From Paenibacillus pinistramenti (GTDB lineage Bacteria; Bacillota; Bacilli; Paenibacillales; Paenibacillaceae): DNA of 64,000 nt. The stretch lies in contig NZ_VAWG01000002.1 in the NCBI RefSeq assembly GCF_005869875.1, positions 372,001-436,000 on the forward strand, in the 5' to 3' direction. Numbering within the stretch: position 1 is the stretch's first letter; every line of letters begins with the position of its first letter. Below the pieces are notes generated by a model. That model ran no database searches. It had not been told where the DNA came from and saw nothing but the letters and a program-made list of their open reading frames with translations. The position numbers were made by a program, and so were the translations under genes. Of this stretch, positions 35,243 to 43,650 are shown one piece after another.

Positions 35243-35705
35243 TGTCACAACCTCCCTGTTTGGAACATAGGTCTTTGTATTGAACAGCTACACCCTGGTA
35301 AGAGGTCTTCCTCCGATAGGCCCTGCTGCCAGGTTCCAGAACGACGAGAACGTCACCATCCGTCCAATAGGCCGTGAAAGGTTTATCCGAAATATACAGA
35401 TTGCCGGACTGGCTGTTAAGCCTGGCGCCGTGCCTGATTAAAGAAATCTGATAGCTGAAACCGGTTGTCGCACCGCAGTTCCGCTCGAAATAAACCAGAT
35501 CATGGCGTCCGTTTGGCTGCTCTAACGTGCTGAGCACCTTATTTTCGCACAGGTAGCGGTTCATAGCTTCATTAACGTTATGCAAGGTCCAATAAACAGC
35601 AATTCCTATAAAGGCTGTGCCAAAGAGAAAGGCAGCAAGCAGGCTTCTTCTGGTTATCTTTCGTGTATCCCGTTTCAGGTTCAGCTCTTCTTCGTCAGGA
35701 GTCAT
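35235..35705 (-). CDS. Membrane-anchored DUF5412-like protein
   Basis: A 156-residue protein with a charged N-terminus, one membrane segment (about residues 23-43) and an extracellular domain with VYFERNCGATTGFSYQISLI, which resembles DUF5412 proteins of Bacillales. The two cysteines near the end (DLCSKQGGC) might form a disulfide. GGAGG lies 7 nt before ATG 35705. It overlaps glsA by 8 bp. The function is unknown. Confidence 0.65.
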   Translation of the reverse strand: MTPDEEELNLKRDTRKITRRSLLAAFLFGTAFIGIAVYWTLHNVNEAMNRYLCENKVLSTLEQPNGRHDLVYFERNCGATTGFSYQISLIRHGARLNSQSGNLYISDKPFTAYWTDGDVLVVLEPGSRAYRRKTSYQGVAVQYKDLCSKQGGCDND

Positions 35706-35727
35706 CCGGGCACCTCCGTCCAATGCG

Positions 35728-36294
35728 TTATCCGCGTGATGTCCAAAGCCGGGCTGCTTCGCGCAGCTGCTGTCCGTTCCATACAAACTTATAAATATCA
35801 GGCATCGTTGTAGAAGCCCAGAACTCATAACCATAATTCGAATCGAACAGGTTCATCATCAGCGTCATGATATCACCGTGGGTTGCGATGACGATCTTTT
35901 TCCCGGAGTATTCCGCAAGCAGCCGTTTCAGCTCATTTCCTGCTCTGGACTGCGCCTCAACGCTGGACTCTCCATCAGCATATGCAAAATCCGGCTGTCC
36001 AAACAATTTCTGCTTAGCGTCCTGAAAATTCAGCGGTTCAAACCGCCCCATCCGGCGTTCCCGCAAATCCTCAATTGACCGTATATCTTGATTTAACCGA
36101 GCTGCAAGAGGAGCAATCGTTTGGATGGCTCTCTCATAGGGACTAGAGATCAGAATATCTATTCCCTCATTCTCAAGCAGATCACTAACCGTTAAAGCAT
36201 CGCGCCTTCCGCGCTCGGACAGCCCTCTTGCTCGTTCCTGCCCTTCCACATAAGGCGAATCTGCATGCCGGACAAAATAAAGCGTGGTCTCCAT
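35728..36294 (-). CDS. Histidine phosphatase (phosphoglycerate mutase-like)
   Basis: A 188-residue member of the histidine phosphatase superfamily. The phospho-accepting His is in TLYFVRHADSPY, the second Arg in SSPYERAIQT, Glu in DLRERRMG, and the second catalytic His in VIATHGDIM. The RHG signature is RHA here, as in several family phosphatases. The substrate is unknown. GGAGAGG precedes ATG 36294. It belongs to the five-gene minus-strand run ending in glsA. Confidence 0.87.
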   Translation of the reverse strand: METTLYFVRHADSPYVEGQERARGLSERGRRDALTVSDLLENEGIDILISSPYERAIQTIAPLAARLNQDIRSIEDLRERRMGRFEPLNFQDAKQKLFGQPDFAYADGESSVEAQSRAGNELKRLLAEYSGKKIVIATHGDIMTLMMNLFDSNYGYEFWASTTMPDIYKFVWNGQQLREAARLWTSRG

Positions 36295-36325
36295 CTGTAC
36301 CCTCTCCTTTCTTGAACCGCTTCCG

Positions 36326-36772
36326 TTATTCGGGCCGGTCAGCCGGATACCCATGAAGGCTTCTGTAGAGCTTCCGCTCTTCCGTAAAATCCCACCACTG
36401 CTTCCCGCTTGTGCGGTGTTCAGCCGAGAATACGACCAGCCTGAGCTGGTCCTCCACGCAAGGATCTATCCTCTGCCCTGCGAGAGCTTCCAGCCTGTCG
36501 AACAATTCAGCGCCATTCTGTCCGGACAAATCGTCCAGCGAGCAGAAGCCTAACCGAATCAGATCCTCCGCAAATCTGGGCCCAATTGATGGCAAACGCT
36601 GAAATTCGGACGAGGCTCTCAGTTCAGCTGCCCTTGTCTCCGTTATATTCAAAATTGTACGGATCTCTTCCACACTCCGAGTATGGAGCTCATTCAACCG
36701 GATGTTATGGCTGCGCAGAGCCTTGCGCTCGGAAGGGGATAAGTCCAGCTTTGGGGTTTTGAGGGTACTCAT
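36326..36772 (-). CDS. Helix-hairpin-helix protein, Cdd1 'pathogenicity locus' family
   Basis: A 148-residue protein with a helix-hairpin-helix segment (RLPSIGPRFAEDLIRLGF) and a C-terminal domain ending in QWWDFTEERK, the pattern of the PF11731 Cdd1 family. The HhH suggests DNA binding; the family name comes from genome context, not from a proven virulence role. GGAGG lies 9 nt before the ATG. Confidence 0.8.
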   Translation of the reverse strand: MSTLKTPKLDLSPSERKALRSHNIRLNELHTRSVEEIRTILNITETRAAELRASSEFQRLPSIGPRFAEDLIRLGFCSLDDLSGQNGAELFDRLEALAGQRIDPCVEDQLRLVVFSAEHRTSGKQWWDFTEERKLYRSLHGYPADRPE

Positions 36773-36799
36773 AAATGTATTCCTCCAATCGGATAACAG

Positions 36800-37264
36800 C
36801 TATAAGGTCAGATGATAGTGAAAATAGTGCTCGTCTTTGATAAAACCCAGGCTTTCATATAAACGCTGTGCGGCAGCGTTGGAAATGGAGGTTGAGAGCT
36901 CAATTCCTCTAGCCCCGGTAAGGGCCGCATAATCGGCCGCACGCTTCAGAAGCATCCGGGCTGCCCCGTTTCTCCTAAATTCCTCAAGCACAAATAAGTC
37001 ATTCAAAATCCAGGACTTGCGCATGGAGATCGAAGAATAAACCGGATACAGCTGCGTGAATCCGACAAGCCGGCCCGGCTGCTCATCCTGGGCTTTAAAA
37101 ATAACCGATTCCAAATGAACAAATTTATCAAACAAGAAGGCTCGTGCTCCGGGCACATCCGATTTCTCCCCATAAAAAATCCGGTATTGATCAAATAGAC
37201 GGGACAGCTCTTCCAAATCCTCCACCGTTGCCTGGCTGATTGTGATTGCGGGGTTCAAACTCAC
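36800..37264 (-). CDS. GNAT family N-acetyltransferase
   Basis: A 154-residue acetyltransferase. The acetyl-CoA pyrophosphate loop is at EEFRRNGAARMLLKRA, followed by GIELSTSISNAAAQRLYESLGF, a classic GNAT ending. The start is TTG 37264 after AAAGGTGAG. It is the first gene of the minus-strand run leading to glsA. The acceptor is unknown. Confidence 0.87.
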   Translation of the reverse strand: MSLNPAITISQATVEDLEELSRLFDQYRIFYGEKSDVPGARAFLFDKFVHLESVIFKAQDEQPGRLVGFTQLYPVYSSISMRKSWILNDLFVLEEFRRNGAARMLLKRAADYAALTGARGIELSTSISNAAAQRLYESLGFIKDEHYFHYHLTL

Positions 37265-37344
37265 CTTTCCAGCTCCTCTATCAGGTATTGTGTATTAAGA
37301 TAATAAAAAAATCCATACAAACGTGCTGAAATCCCGCCTTCGCG

Positions 37345-37381
37345 CAAAAAATAAACCGGTTCCCCTCCAGCGGGAAACCGG
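37345..37381 (-). terminator. Terminator of the NmrA-family gene
   Basis: On the minus strand CCGGTTTCCC pairs with GGGGAACCGG around a 6-nt loop, followed by TTTATTTTTT. Confidence 0.85.
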
Positions 37382-37413
37382 CATGATCAGTCCTCTTCGC
37401 AAGCTTGTAGGAC

Positions 37414-38286
37414 TTATTTCGATTGCTTGAGCTGCTCAACCAATTGTTCCAGCCCTTGTTTGACCGGCGCTGCCGGGCGGCCAAGCAGCTTCTCCAGATC
37501 ACCGCTCTCAATGTCGAGCGCACCGCTGCGGATTCCTTCCTGAATGCCGACCAGAATCGGGATGACAAAATCCGGTATGCCGGCATTGTTCATGATGTCG
37601 CCATAAGTATTGTCGTCAACCTGCTGCACCGGAATTTCTCTTCCGAGCACAGCGCCGAGCTCGTTAACCAGCTCCTGCTGGGTGAGCGGTTTGCCGGAAA
37701 GCTCATATACCGTGTTGTCATGTCCGCTGCCTGCCAGCACTGCTGCTGCCGCCTCCGCATAATCCGCCCGGAGTGCCCAGCCTACTCTGCCATTGCCCGC
37801 AGAGGTTACCCAAGGCGCACCTGCCAGCACGCCTTCGATGGCGGAAGCTTCATTTTCCAGGTACCAGTTGTTGCGCAGGAAGGAGTAAGGGATGCCCGTC
37901 TTCAAAATGGCCTCTTCCGTAAAGCGATGGACAGGAGCCAGGAACAGCGAACTTTCGCTTGCGCGTCCCAAGCTGGTGTAGGCGATAAAGCCGACTTTCG
38001 CTCTTGCAGCAGCTTCCACCGCATTTGCATGCTGCCGGATCCGGGTATCGTTGTCGCCATCCGCGGAGATGATCAGGAGCCGGTCAATTCCGGCAAACGC
38101 CTTGTCCAAGGATTCAGGCTGATCAAAATCCCCATGCCGGACCTCTACTCCTTGTGCCAGAAAGCTCTCCGCTTTCTCCGGATTGCGGACGCTTACCGCT
38201 ATTTGTCCCGCTGGAACCGTTTTGAGCAGCTTCTCGACAACCATGCTTCCGAGTTTTCCTGTCGCGCCTGTCACTAACATTTTCAT
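37414..38286 (-). CDS. NmrA-family NAD(P)H-binding oxidoreductase (QorB/azoreductase-like)
   Basis: A 290-residue atypical short-chain dehydrogenase. The Rossmann motif is LVTGATGKLGSMV at the N-terminus, and the middle has FIAYTSLGRA and YSFLRNNWYLEN as in E. coli QorB quinone reductase and related NAD(P)H azoreductases. It probably reduces quinones or acts as a redox sensor. GGAGG lies 9 nt before the ATG. The Rrf2 regulator gene lies 110 bp upstream on the same strand with a palindromic operator candidate between them. Confidence 0.87.
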   Translation of the reverse strand: MKMLVTGATGKLGSMVVEKLLKTVPAGQIAVSVRNPEKAESFLAQGVEVRHGDFDQPESLDKAFAGIDRLLIISADGDNDTRIRQHANAVEAAARAKVGFIAYTSLGRASESSLFLAPVHRFTEEAILKTGIPYSFLRNNWYLENEASAIEGVLAGAPWVTSAGNGRVGWALRADYAEAAAAVLAGSGHDNTVYELSGKPLTQQELVNELGAVLGREIPVQQVDDNTYGDIMNNAGIPDFVIPILVGIQEGIRSGALDIESGDLEKLLGRPAAPVKQGLEQLVEQLKQSK

Positions 38287-38341
38287 TTTTCATTCCTCCA
38301 TGAATTTGAATTTATGCAGCCTTATAGCCCATAGACGTTAT

Positions 38342-38364
38342 GTTATAACCGCATAGGTTACAAC
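38342..38364. promoter_or_regulatory. Palindromic operator candidate upstream of the NmrA-family gene
   Basis: GTTATAACC, 5 nt, GGTTACAAC: a nearly perfect 9-bp inverted repeat. A related half-preserved copy stands before the Rrf2 gene at 38830, so it is the likely Rrf2 binding site. Confidence 0.65.
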
Positions 38365-38395
38365 TAATCTATAAAATAAAAGCTCGCTAGAGCTT

Positions 38396-38815
38396 TTACG
38401 TTTGGAATTGAACCGCCAGCTGTTCCAGCGTCGTCTCCGCCAGCCTCTGTTCCATTGCAGCTTGAGCTTCCCTCAGCTCGCTCTGCAGAACATGCTCAAT
38501 ATTGCGTCCGACGGGACACTGAATATTCGAGTTGTCATGAACACGAAACAGCTGATCCTCTTCTGCCGCATTCACCGCCCGGTAGACATCCAGCAGCGTA
38601 ATCTGATCCGGGCTTTTGAGAAGCGAAGCTCCTCCGACACCAGGCCGGATCTCCACAAGTCCCGCCTTCTTCAGCATTCCCATGATTCTTCTGATTACAA
38701 CCGGATTCGTATTTACGCTTGCTGCAATGAAATCTCCCGTACATTCCTGCGGGCTGAGGGAGATCAGCGAAAGCGCGTGGACAGCCATCGTGAATCTTGT
38801 GCTGATTTGCTTCAT
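38396..38815 (-). CDS. Rrf2-family transcriptional regulator
   Basis: A 139-residue winged-helix regulator. The recognition region is SISLSPQECTGDFIAASVNTN-like with RRIMGMLKKAGLVEIRPGVGGA forming the wing. One cysteine lies near the N-terminus (CTG) and a second in NIQCPVG, which might sense redox state; the three-cysteine [2Fe-2S] pattern of IscR/NsrR is absent. This resembles the YwnA/YwgB branch. It probably controls itself and the NmrA-family reductase gene downstream through the GTTRTAACC palindromes. Confidence 0.88.
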   Translation of the reverse strand: MKQISTRFTMAVHALSLISLSPQECTGDFIAASVNTNPVVIRRIMGMLKKAGLVEIRPGVGGASLLKSPDQITLLDVYRAVNAAEEDQLFRVHDNSNIQCPVGRNIEHVLQSELREAQAAMEQRLAETTLEQLAVQFQT

Positions 38816-38829
38816 TGTGCATCACCACC

Positions 38830-38852
38830 GTTGTAACCATTTTAGTTACTTC
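38830..38852. promoter_or_regulatory. Second Rrf2 operator candidate (autoregulatory)
   Basis: GTTGTAACC, 5 nt, AGTTACTTC. The left half matches the downstream operator and the right half keeps 6 of 9 positions, with the same 5-nt spacing. It lies 15 bp before the Rrf2 start codon. Confidence 0.55.
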
Positions 38853-38879
38853 TAAGTTGAATGTCAACTGCCCGGAGCG

Positions 38880-38928
38880 CAAAAAAAAAGGACTGCTCCA
38901 GGTTCTAACCACATCATCCGGAGCAGTC
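38880..38928 (-). terminator. Terminator of the 39.0 kb operon
   Basis: On the minus strand GACTGCTCC pairs with GGAGCAGTC around a 20-nt loop and is followed by CTTTTTTTTT. It lies about 110 bp after the stop of the gene at 39043. Confidence 0.85.
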
Positions 38929-39042
38929 AATCTATATTTCATAGGGGGTTTGTAAGTACATCTTAACCGCCCCGCCTGAAAGTTCGATGAGCAGAACATT
39001 AAGTTTGCATAAAAGCCTGCTGAACGTTTGCTGAGCTTCGGC

Positions 39043-39669
39043 TTACTCCCATACCTCTCTTCGTTCCTGCAGCTCGGCTGCCGTCAGGGCGATAAATGCA
39101 CAAACCTTGTCCTCAGTAAAATATTCCGGAATGATCCCAGGCTCATTCCCGTTATTTTTCAGCCAGCTCATCTTCTCATCCCGGTACTGATGGATCTCAT
39201 AATCGTGCAGCAAGGGATTAATCGAAAACGCTTTCGCTTTTTCCAAATTAAACACTGCAGACTGAGCCCCTACCAGATTTCGAAGCAGTATAAATTCGAT
39301 CTGGCTCACTTCTTTGTTATACGCTGCCCGGATGCTCTCCTTAGCCCCCTGGTAACCGGCTTCAAACGCTGAGTAAAGGGTTTCCGTCCATCTCAAGTCC
39401 GTATAAATATGGGTAAAATACCCCCTGACAAAATCCTTCCACGCCCTATCTCCAGACCTTTCCAAATACTGCCGGCAAGTTTGGAAAATAACCTCCGCAC
39501 CGGGTAAATTGCCCTCTTGAACGAGATGGGTACGCCCCTTATCCTCACGGGTGATCTTCTCCCGAACATGGATGGCATCAGGAGCGATGCTTCCGATCAA
39601 AAAGCTGGGGGATGGAATATCGCCAAACAATGCTTGCGCAACTGCAAAATGAACCATTGGCCAAGGCAT
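39043..39669 (-). CDS. Zinc-dependent phospholipase C-like protein
   Basis: A 208-residue soluble protein whose histidine pattern (PMVHFAVAQAL at the start, SIAPDAIHVRE, then GYFTHIYTDLRW) resembles the zinc-dependent phospholipase C/S1-P1 nuclease fold. No signal peptide is present, so it is not a classical secreted phospholipase. The family call rests on motif spacing. AAGGAG lies 9 nt before ATG 39669. It follows a GNAT gene by 24 bp on the same strand. Confidence 0.6.
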   Translation of the reverse strand: MPWPMVHFAVAQALFGDIPSPSFLIGSIAPDAIHVREKITREDKGRTHLVQEGNLPGAEVIFQTCRQYLERSGDRAWKDFVRGYFTHIYTDLRWTETLYSAFEAGYQGAKESIRAAYNKEVSQIEFILLRNLVGAQSAVFNLEKAKAFSINPLLHDYEIHQYRDEKMSWLKNNGNEPGIIPEYFTEDKVCAFIALTAAELQERREVWE

Positions 39670-39696
39670 CAAACGTTTCTCCTTCTCTAAATTTGT

Positions 39697-40173
39697 TCAT
39701 CGTTCCTGCTGATCGAGCATTTTGCTCATGATATACCAGCGGTCCGATTTACAAGGATATTCGTGCTCCTCAATCGGCTTGTAGTTTAACTTGGTATAGT
39801 AATCCACATTCTGAGGCAGGGACAATCGGACTCCTAACCTAATCTCGTTTATGGACTTGCTTGCAGCGAGTTCCTCAAGATAGGATACAATAGCTTTACC
39901 GATCCCTTGCCCCCGCCACTGCGGCAGAACAGAGATCCGGCCTATGTACAAATAATCCTCTTTGGCATAATACTGCGCCGAGCCAATTGCCTCGGAATCC
40001 TGGAAGACGAGCAGCGTACCTCCCCGCCCGGAGAGCTTCTCTCTAATTTGTTCTGTCGTTTCTGACAAAGCCCCTGACGGCGGAACCAGCTTATCCTGAT
40101 ATTCGGCAAAAGCTTCAATCATGATCCTTCGGACCTGTTCGAGCTCATCGTCCTTCGCTTCTCTAATAAGCAC
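39697..40173 (-). CDS. GNAT family N-acetyltransferase
   Basis: A 158-residue acetyltransferase with ISVLPQWRGQGIGKAIVSYLEE as the acetyl-CoA binding motif and NEIRLGVRLSLPQNVDYYTKLNY at the end. It starts at GTG 40173 with GGAGG 11 nt upstream. The acceptor is unknown. Confidence 0.87.
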   Translation of the reverse strand: MLIREAKDDELEQVRRIMIEAFAEYQDKLVPPSGALSETTEQIREKLSGRGGTLLVFQDSEAIGSAQYYAKEDYLYIGRISVLPQWRGQGIGKAIVSYLEELAASKSINEIRLGVRLSLPQNVDYYTKLNYKPIEEHEYPCKSDRWYIMSKMLDQQER

Positions 40174-40251
40174 GAGTAGAATTCCTCCTATCGGATGTGC
40201 GGCTCCATTTTTCCGGACAAGTCCTTCCGCCTCAGTCTTATTTCTTATTCT

Positions 40252-40443
40252 TTATTCCTTATTCTTAAACTTCTTGTCAAGGACTACATTTCCGATACTG
40301 TTAGCCAGAAAGAATACAGCCACAATCCATAAGCCAATGCTTAATTTGCCGTTATTGGATTGAACAAAGAATCCGGCCACTGTAAAACAAACAGCCGCAA
40401 AAAAATTAAGCAGCGCAATCAGACGGTAATTGATGTTATTCAT
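40252..40443 (-). CDS. Small membrane protein with two predicted helices
   Basis: A 63-residue protein with helices at about 7-27 and 34-54 and a basic C-terminus (LDKKFKNKE). AGGGG lies 9 nt before the ATG. Its start is 12 bp after the stop of the macrodomain gene, so the pair is likely co-transcribed. No function is known. Confidence 0.75.
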   Translation of the reverse strand: MNNINYRLIALLNFFAAVCFTVAGFFVQSNNGKLSIGLWIVAVFFLANSIGNVVLDKKFKNKE

Positions 40444-40455
40444 TGCATAATTCCC

Positions 40456-40995
40456 CTATCCATTCTCTTGATCTCCCAAAATCTCTTTATAGAGCTTGTA
40501 GTTCTCCTCATCGTAACATACAAACTGGACTTGGGTAATCGTTTCTTGATTCCTTAGCTCATTTGTTACTGCATCAATAGCAATTCGGGCTGCCTGCTCC
40601 TTCGGAAACCGGTAAATCCCCGTACTTATATTGGGAAAAGCAATGGACGTGATGCCGTGTTTCTGAGCCAGCTCAAGAGAGTGAATATAGCAGTTTCTAA
40701 GCTTCTCTTCTTCTTGATTTCTCCCATTATTCCATACAGGGCCAACGGTATGAATCACATATTTCGCTCTTAACCTTCCAGCGGTTGTAATTACGGCCTC
40801 ACCTACGGCACATCCGCCTTGTCTTTCCCTAATCTTGATGCATTCCTCCAAAATTTCCGGACCGCCGGCCCTGTGAATGGCCCCATCCACCCCGCCGCCG
40901 CCAAGCAGGCTTGTATTTGCCGCATTTACAATGCAGTCCGTCTCACATTGCGTAATATCGCCTTGAATGACTTGAATTTCTGCTGTATTTTTCAT
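40456..40995 (-). CDS. Macrodomain protein (O-acetyl-ADP-ribose deacetylase, YmdB-like)
   Basis: A 179-residue stand-alone macrodomain. The ADP-ribose binding elements are [31 protein letters not shown] and [14 protein letters not shown], all intact, including the catalytic-site Asn and Asp of the MacroD group. It should hydrolyse O-acetyl-ADP-ribose or remove ADP-ribose from proteins. GGAGG lies 8 nt before the ATG. The 40996-41196 interval upstream holds no gene that I can see. Confidence 0.92.
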   Translation of the reverse strand: MKNTAEIQVIQGDITQCETDCIVNAANTSLLGGGGVDGAIHRAGGPEILEECIKIRERQGGCAVGEAVITTAGRLRAKYVIHTVGPVWNNGRNQEEEKLRNCYIHSLELAQKHGITSIAFPNISTGIYRFPKEQAARIAIDAVTNELRNQETITQVQFVCYDEENYKLYKEILGDQENG

Positions 40996-41196
40996 GAGGG
41001 TACCTCCTTCGCCAGCATTTTTCGTGATCGGGTATTGGCTTCATGCGTTTCGGCAAAATAGTTTGTGATACCTAGATTATTTAAACCATAATCCATCATA
41101 CATAAAGCTGAAACATACCCGATGCCCTTTCGCCGTCAGCCGAACGAGGATCCATTGATGCCACTGAACTTCACCCCACCCTTGCGTGAATCTTCT

Positions 41197-41639
41197 TTAA
41201 TTTTCACCTGGGATTTCCAGCACATATTTCATCTGCGTTTTGTTTTGCCCTTCTATGGTTTCGCTCTTTTCTCCTGCTTCTATAAACCCGTTCTTTTCAT
41301 AAAAGGCTCTACCTATCGAATTTTCCTTACTCACCCAAGCAAACAGTTTCGATATCGGTTTCAACAGCTCAATATATTCCTGAATGAAGGCTTTTCCAAT
41401 TCCTAGCTTCTGAAACTGCGGCCGTACATAAATTCTCAGCAGCTCATACTCTTCATCCGTTACTGGACTTGTCTGAGCATATCCAACAACTTCATCATTC
41501 ATTTCTGCTATCAAAAATCTCCGTTTAGAGCTTTGGATATCACTCTCTACATACCTTCATAAGTAGATGCCCACGTTTCCCACGCTATTGATTGAATGTG
41601 CGGAATATCCTCATTGGTTGCAAATCTAATAGAAATCAT
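41197..41639 (-). pseudogene. GNAT acetyltransferase pseudogene (frameshift and internal deletion)
   Basis: The front 30 codons from ATG 41639 (ISIRFATNEDIPHIQSIAWE) are a normal GNAT start but end at TAG. The remaining 105 residues (EVVGYAQTSPVTDEE, then YVRPQFQKLGIGKAFIQEY and the ending AFYEKNGF) are in another frame from 41514 downward. A GNAT of this type is about 165-180 residues, so roughly 30-40 codons are missing at the junction. The back part could still be translated from an internal start, but would lack the first strands. Confidence 0.8.
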
Positions 41640-41685
41640 AGGGTTCCTTCTTTCGTCAAATAAAATTTACTTTTCGGAAGCTCGT

Positions 41686-42258
41686 CTAACCATTTTGTTT
41701 CGGCAAAAATTCTTCTAAAAAATTTGTTTTTATTTCATTTGATAATAACTCCATGTACAGCTCATCAAAGTACTGCCCGTTTACAAAATAACTCTGGCTT
41801 CTCCTGCCAAACAATCGGAAACCCGCCTTCTCATAACATTTCCTAGCAGGGTGATTAAACTCAAATAATCTAAGCATGATATTGTTTAAATTCAGGACCT
41901 TGAATCCATATTCCGCAAGCAATTGAATCGCTTCAGTTCCATACCCCTTATTTCTGCTGCTTTGACTGCCTATGAATATTCCCAGTTCTGCCCTTCTATG
42001 AATATGATTGATTGAGAATAACGAGCAATTTCCAAGTAATTCTTCCGTATCTTTTAATACAATTGCAAAATTCATGCCCTCTTTAGCTATACCTTCCAGA
42101 AAAGCCCGCTCTTGAGGCAAACTATATACTTCTGCTGCATTTCCCAGACGCAAAGACGTCGGTAGATCGTTAATCCATTGTGTGTAGATTTCTGCGTCAT
42201 CAGGGTTCACAGGTGATAAGAACAGCCTGGTTCCTTCAATCTTCTTAAAATACTTCAT
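41686..42258 (-). CDS. RimJ/RimL-type GNAT acetyltransferase
   Basis: A 190-residue acetyltransferase of the RimL group (IEGTRLFLSPVNPDDAEIYTQW start, then LGIFIGSQSSRNKGYGTEAI as cofactor loop and FEFNHPARKCYEKAGFRLFG ending). AGGAGAGGA lies 9 nt before ATG 42258; longer forms up to 42279 would overlap the site. Base composition is more AT-rich than genes before 41 kb. It appears intact. The acceptor is unknown. Confidence 0.87.
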   Translation of the reverse strand: MKYFKKIEGTRLFLSPVNPDDAEIYTQWINDLPTSLRLGNAAEVYSLPQERAFLEGIAKEGMNFAIVLKDTEELLGNCSLFSINHIHRRAELGIFIGSQSSRNKGYGTEAIQLLAEYGFKVLNLNNIMLRLFEFNHPARKCYEKAGFRLFGRRSQSYFVNGQYFDELYMELLSNEIKTNFLEEFLPKQNG

Positions 42259-42280
42259 GCCATCCATTCCTCTCCTCATA

Positions 42281-42711
42281 TTATGGTATAGTCACCCGTC
42301 TCAGTATTCTGTTCAGAACTTCCTCCTGATTTAATTCATCGGTATATGTGTATTCCTGAAACTGGTTATTTGAAAATGCAGCAACACACTTACTGGTTTG
42401 TTGGAACGACCACCCTCCTGGAGTATCTCCTCGTTCATATAGCCGATTATGTAGGTTGGGATAATAAGACTTTTTCCATATTTTATTCTTATTTCCCTAG
42501 CCACGTTCACAGTTAAGATTCGCCATTACTCCAAATCTTGAAAGTCATTTGTTCTTTCCTCTTTGCGTTTAATATTCTCTGGTATGACGTTTCTGAGCAT
42601 ATATCCGACCTCTTCAGGATCAAACAACATGCAATTGGGTATTTCTGCAATTAATCTATTGGCTACAGTAGTTTTGCCCGATCCAAATGCTCCGTTAATC
42701 ATTACAATCAT
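42281..42711 (-). pseudogene. TmrB-like P-loop kinase pseudogene
   Basis: The N-terminal 61 codons are an intact P-loop domain (MINGAFGSGKTTVANRLI) ending at TAA 42528. The same frame continues beyond the stop as WRILTVNVAREIRIKYGKSL, then the reading frame changes and the proper end of a TmrB-family protein appears (RGDTPGGWSFQQTSKC, then QFQEYTYTDELNQEEV) up to TAA 42281. TmrB-like proteins confer tunicamycin resistance in B. subtilis. A nonsense codon plus a frameshift or deletion therefore break this copy. Confidence 0.85.
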
Positions 42712-42831
42712 TAATCTGCTCCCTTCGAGTAGTGGCGGAGCCGCCAGCTGTACTTTCGCTGCTGGCCAGTACTTTAGTTTTAAATTGATTTGTTATTAAA
42801 GAATATACAACATCGACTCTTTTCACTGATC

Positions 42832-43353
42832 CTACACGATATTGTCCGATTCTATTTTGTTTCTTAAATAAGATTCATTTAATCCGTTACTGCAGAATGC
42901 AAACTTCTTCTTTGTAATTCCTTGAACTCTATCTATTATTTGACCCAAATGATATCCTGTATGTTCTACAAGATGATAGAGCTGATGAATATGTTCTTCA
43001 TTCAGCGGCCTACCTTTTTTGATGAATTCACATATGATCGATTTCCATTCATTTAATTGACATTCGAATGCGTCCATTAACTCTTGTGAACTTATATGCT
43101 CTTGTGGGAAGTAATTTTCAAATCCCTTCTTCAACTCATTTTCTAGATTCTTTAGCCTTAAACAACTTCTTGCTATATGTTCACAAACATGCAGTACGAT
43201 GCCTCCTATTGTATTGCTATCCTCATAACTCTCCGCCCATAGATTATTCTGAGATACACCAGAAAGCGTAACCTTCAATTTTTGAAAGTAGAGATCACAC
43301 ATTCGATGCAAAGTGATTTTGAGGAAAATTTCACTAAAGTCTTCATTGTTCAT
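42832..43353 (-). CDS. DinB-like metal-dependent protein
   Basis: A 173-residue four-helix protein. The first metal His candidate is in TIGGIVLHVCEHIARS and the last two in LYHLVEHTGYHLGQIIDR, the pattern of the DinB/YfiT superfamily (thiol-dependent transferases such as bacillithiol transferases). GGAGG lies 11 nt before the ATG. A remnant of the cassette-boundary repeat begins 33 bp upstream. AT-rich base use differs from genes before 41 kb. Confidence 0.75.
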   Translation of the reverse strand: MNNEDFSEIFLKITLHRMCDLYFQKLKVTLSGVSQNNLWAESYEDSNTIGGIVLHVCEHIARSCLRLKNLENELKKGFENYFPQEHISSQELMDAFECQLNEWKSIICEFIKKGRPLNEEHIHQLYHLVEHTGYHLGQIIDRVQGITKKKFAFCSNGLNESYLRNKIESDNIV

Positions 43354-43385
43354 ACGTATCTTCTCCTCCCTTACGTGAGTTTCAT

Positions 43386-43480
43386 TTATCGTTCATATAT
43401 TCACGAAGTCCCACTGACTTAGGCAGCGTCCTCAGCCGGCCGATGCGGTTAGTCGGAGCAGATGTGTCGACCTGATTCCA
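43386..43480. repeat. Truncated cassette-boundary repeat R1
   Basis: Left part of the repeat, closest to the copy at 48549 (shared CCCAC[C/T]GACTTA, CAGCCGGCC-type and GATGCGGTTAGTCG segments). The inner arm TGACTTA/TTAGTCG is kept. The right arm is missing after CCTGATT. The end next to the DinB gene reads GAACGATAAATG, a degenerate form of GAACGTTATG. Confidence 0.75.
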
Positions 43481-43601
43481 CTTCGTTCATTGGTATCTTG
43501 AATCAATCCAATAACCAATTTCAAATTTTCGTATAAAATCAATAAGGATTGGATTCACAATCATCTTCCTTTCTATTTATTTCTATGCGATGATTTCCGG
43601 T

Positions 43602-43650
43602 CACATTCTTGTATCCCTAAACTCGAAAGACTTAAAGAAGTGTATTCAAC
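43602..43650. repeat. Cassette-boundary repeat remnant R8
   Basis: CACATTCTTGTATCC and CTCGAAAGACTTAAAGAAG match the left arm (AACGTTCTTGTATTC, CCCGAGAGGCTTAAAGGAG) of the full copies at about four positions in five. It stops where the following gene ends. Between R1 and R8 (43481-43601) I see no gene. Confidence 0.6.
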
